A stretch of 64,000 nt of DNA from Sipunculus nudus (lineage: Eukaryota > Annelida > Sipuncula > Golfingiida > Sipunculidae). This document shows, piece by piece, positions 61,129 through 64,000 of the stretch; within the stretch, counting starts at the first letter, position 1; each line of letters opens with the position of its first letter. Under the pieces are notes generated by a model. The model worked only from the letters and a program-made list of their open reading frames with translations, was not told where the DNA came from and did not search any database. The translations under genes and the position numbers were made by a program. The stretch lies in the NCBI GenBank assembly GCA_026874595.1, contig CM049317.1, positions 67,422,118 to 67,486,117 of the forward strand, written 5' to 3'.

Positions 61129-61174
61129 ATATATATATATTTGACAGGTCAGTTAAAACCATTGTGAGTGTGAT

Positions 61175-61206
<32 letters not shown>
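61069..61206. repeat. (TA)n and (CA)n microsatellites
   Basis: A TA run of about 70 bases (61,069-61,141), then after about 30 bases a CA run passing into TA (about 61,173-61,206). Confidence 0.95.
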
Positions 61207-62640
61207 TAGAACAATTGTGTGAAAATAAATGCATGTCTGAGAACAGGTTTCGTTATATTCTCGTTATAAACTTGACTGCACGGCGCGGTATTCAAGTAAA
61301 GTTTAAACAATATGCCAGTTTACATACAATACGGTGCCTTTTTTGCCAGTGAAATATAATTTAACCTTTTACTTTCAGCATCGAAAAAATGCTATAAATC
61401 TCGTATTCAATACATCAATAAAACGCATAAAATATTCATATTATGAAATACACCTTTTTTTTGTCAAATGCGTTTTATTTCATTCACCGAATTTGCATAT
61501 TCATAATGAATTTATCCTCTAAACAACCAACGAGAAATGTATCCTGTCTAGAGCGTGCACTATTACGTGTTATTATATTCTAGATGATGGTCAATAGAGA
61601 CAATTGAACATTATTTAATAAACGAAATGTTGTGAGCCTGATTAAAAGTATGTAAATAACGTCACTAAACCTACTCCTAATACATAAATATGATTATATG
61701 TGTGTGTTGGTGAGAGGGGAATACAAAACAGGAATTATAATATGGATTAAATATTATTTGTTCATTGTAAGCAGTCATTTTTAGACATTTTCTGTTTGGT
61801 TTGCAAATGTAATTTTAAGTAACTATGTTAAACAATCATGACAGACAATACGACCTCATATGTCCTGCCGGATAACCGCTTCAGTCAGTTTCTAAAAACA
61901 AAAATACAATTCGATTCAGACCGGCTGGAATCATAATCTAAAAAAGGAGATATTTTTCCTAACCTAATGAGGAATGCCCAGACGTAAAAAGGTAGATTAC
62001 TATGAACTTATTCTAAAATAAAGCTGCGATCTGTTCATAATATATAATTAAATCTTGATTTGTCATCATTGTATTAAACAAAATATTGAACTGTGTCCAT
62101 AGAAATCGCAGGCAAAATCAAAATTAATTTCCAGCTTGGATGTCTTTCCAAACAACGGCATTTTTCTTTGTTGCAAAATTAATTTAAAATATGGACACAC
62201 CGGATGGTAGCCGTCATAATTATAATGTACCGGCAACAATGTATAGACCAATTTAATAACCATTTAAATTTGATTGAAATGTTAACATAACATGGCGTTG
62301 CTCAGACTAGACAAACAAGTGCTATCACAGACTTCATATCCGGTGGAGACGGTAACGAGGGTGCACGATCACAGAGCGAAGTTGCCTTGACAACGACAAA
62401 TCACAGACTGCTATAATATCATAACATTTGCAATATCACAATAATATCATAAAATTTCAGTCACCAAAAATTAATGGGTCTAAGACGACATTGACTAGAC
62501 AGATGCTATCACAGGTATTGTGTCCGGACGAGATTGCGTTACAGGCACATTATTGAGTGATATTGACACTTTTTTCTGTTGTTTAATTATCACGTATGGC
62601 CATACCGGCTTATTGCATTACCCAGCTGCCTCTATAGAAT
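61207..62640. other. Sequence downstream of the 62,641 stop; otherwise unassigned
   Basis: On the minus strand this is the 3' side of the tail-anchored protein gene and could include its 3' UTR. No clear nearby AATAAA was found on the minus strand. A minus-strand AATAAA occurs near 61,473. No other gene seen. Confidence 0.35.
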
Positions 62641-63344
62641 TTAGAACAACAACGTGCAGAAAAAGCCGAAAAGCATGAAAACAAGAGCAGCACGGAGCAT
62701 TCCACAACTATTTGACTCCTCTCTCTGGGCTAAAGCTTTGTCGTTTCCTGGATGACCACCTCCAGTGCCATCCTCAGCTGAGCCCAAGCTGCCTTCCTCT
62801 ACGTTGTTTCCAATCTTCCCGCCAGATGGCAGAGGCTGTGCTTTGGGTACTTCCGTACTTCTGGACTGCTGTGTCGGTATATCATCACCCTTTTCGACCC
62901 CATCCTCTCCGCTGACCGGCACAGCGATAGGTCTGTTAGGGATGTCGACACCAATAGATTTGAAAGCAATGCCATTCCCGTCAGCTGTTTGGTTTGTCAC
63001 CACCTTTATGGCGTTATTACCAGACTGATCAGCCATCTCGAACTCTTCTTCGTCACTTCCGGCCTCGTTTTCATCGTCACCATCTATACGTAGCTTCCAT
63101 AATTCCTTTTCCCATAATTCCTCCTGTTCTTCATCTGAATATATCGTATCAATCTCGTCCTCGTCGTAGCAGACTTCTTCAATCGTGCAACCAATGTCAT
63201 CATCATCGTAATCAGCGTCATCATCAGCGTCATCCACAGATTCCAGCTCTTCCTCGATGATGACTTCCTCGTCTGTGCGAGTCATGGTATCGGCGTACAT
63301 TCCGTCCTCCAGCGGGATGACCTTGGGCCGCTCCTGGAGGTCAT
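62641..63344 (-). CDS. Terminal exon of an acidic, probably tail-anchored membrane protein (unrecognised)
   Basis: The exon follows a minus-strand acceptor GACTTTCAG at 63345 and starts in phase 1. It continues in frame through an internal ATG (63300) to the stop at 62641, about 233 codons. The N-terminal third is very acidic (words EEVIIEEELESVDD, DADYDDDDIG, YSDEEQEELWEKEL). A Gly/Ser/Pro/Gln-rich, probably disordered middle follows. The last 19 residues are hydrophobic (MLRAALVFMLFGFFCTLLF) and end at the stop codon, the arrangement of a tail-anchored protein with its bulk in the cytosol. Strong frame length, biased but protein-like composition and a good acceptor support it as real. I do not recognise the family, and no domain suggests a function. 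Upstream exons lie beyond 63,345, possibly outside the window. Confidence 0.75.
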
Positions 63345-63734
63345 CTGAAAGTCAGGAGGGCCCGGTCACTATTGTGTTGCACTTTCTAAGCAAAAACACA
63401 CGAAAAAAAAACTCGGCACCCACATTATCTATAACACGACCTTTTAAAGAGGCATTGTCAACTCTGAACCTATTTTATTTATATTCAAAATATGTTTTTT
63501 TCACATTTAATTATATTTCTTGTTTCGGCGTTGAGTACAGGCTTGAGTATTTTTGGTAATTTCATTTTGATTGAGTATATACAAAGTTTAAAATCACAAG
63601 TTAAAACTGTTTTAACTGTTCTTACTAAGTTTTCACATGTTTTGGTGACGGAACGTTGTGGTTACTTCTTCGTAATTATTCATGAGCCTAATTATCAAAA
63701 TATAGTGTGAGGTATATTGATTTTCAATACATTT
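63345..63734. other. Probable intron upstream of the acidic exon
   Basis: AT-rich with no coding signal. Taken as intron because of the splice acceptor at 63345. Confidence 0.45.
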
Positions 63735-63960
63735 TGAATAGCGATTAATTATCGGGTGACGGCCATGGAGATATAATGACAGTTATACGTGGGTATTATA
63801 TTAATCCTGCGCTCGTCTGTCTGTTATCAAAATTACGCAAACATTTCTGTACAGGTTTTTGTAAAATTGTGTGGAAGGTTAGGGTCTCACCAAAAAAAAC
63901 CAAATCATTTTGGAGTTTATCTAGAACATATGACCCGCACTTACACCTGTCGTATTGAAA
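63735..63960 (+). mobile_element. Fragment related to the 24.3-25.0 kb element
   Basis: CTCGTCTGTCTGTTATCAAA followed by ATTACGCAAACATTTCTGTA parallels GTTTGTCTGTCTTTTATCAA followed by AATAACTCAAACAGTTATAC at about 24,687-24,727. The terminal repeats are not visible. Confidence 0.35.
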
Positions 63961-64000
63961 TGTTATTCATTAGAGAATCAAAAAGAATCTTTTTATTAAC

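Noticed and set aside
62712-63260. Three plus-strand frames opposite the acidic exon
   Set aside because: Antisense shadows; the minus frame has the splice acceptor, the stop-terminated hydrophobic tail and the better composition.

Overview
This window looks like nuclear DNA of an invertebrate animal, most probably a mollusc and perhaps a bivalve. It is AT-rich and gene-poor, with interrupted genes, long (TA)n microsatellites, tRNA-derived SINEs, LTR retroelements and arrays of diverged tandem repeats. The identifiable host coding DNA is at the right end, all on the minus strand: two exons that together make a complete C1q domain (54896-55099 and 58185-58393, joined across a 3.1 kb intron), and the last exon of an acidic, probably tail-anchored membrane protein (62641-63344). 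C1q-domain genes are greatly expanded in bivalves, which is the main taxonomic hint. No bacterial-type operons, rRNA genes, CRISPR arrays or functional tRNA genes were seen.

Layout. 1-7400 has no gene I can support; it holds AT-rich sequence and a pair of hairpins near 2125-2185. 7410-9720 is a composite repeat with degenerate tandem units rich in TGACCT half-sites. 9720-16760 is unassigned, with a compound microsatellite (13.5 kb) and two GC-richer non-coding blocks (13.86-14.11 and 15.0-15.65 kb). A solo LTR lies on the minus strand at 16768-17508. 17.5-24.3 kb is AT-rich with microsatellites. 24.3-25.04 kb carries copies of a dispersed element with TIR-like ends. 25089-26647 is a large imperfect palindrome that abuts a tRNA-derived SINE.

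27650-33760 is a tandem array of roughly 325 bp units, interrupted by a decayed Ty3/gypsy-type element at 29138-33044. That element has a 5' LTR, gag, protease and integrase with frame breaks. Integrase follows protease directly, with no reverse transcriptase between them, and there is no 3' LTR. 34.0-34.24 kb is a MITE-like element. 36.68-37.17 kb is a 25 bp minisatellite. 38.0-39.23 kb is another array with TCAAGGTCA motifs. 40.82-41.48 kb is dense in GCGA/TCGC. 41125-45310 is a direct tandem duplication of about 2.1 kb. Two further solo LTRs lie at 45559-46347 (inside a TA microsatellite) and 50081-50896. SINEs lie at 51035-51266 and 52655-52908.

The genes do not form a visible pathway. 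The C1q protein would be a secreted or surface recognition molecule, and the tail-anchored protein is unrecognised. Most of the interest is in how the repeats are built and nested. I found no clear evidence of a new multi-gene system.
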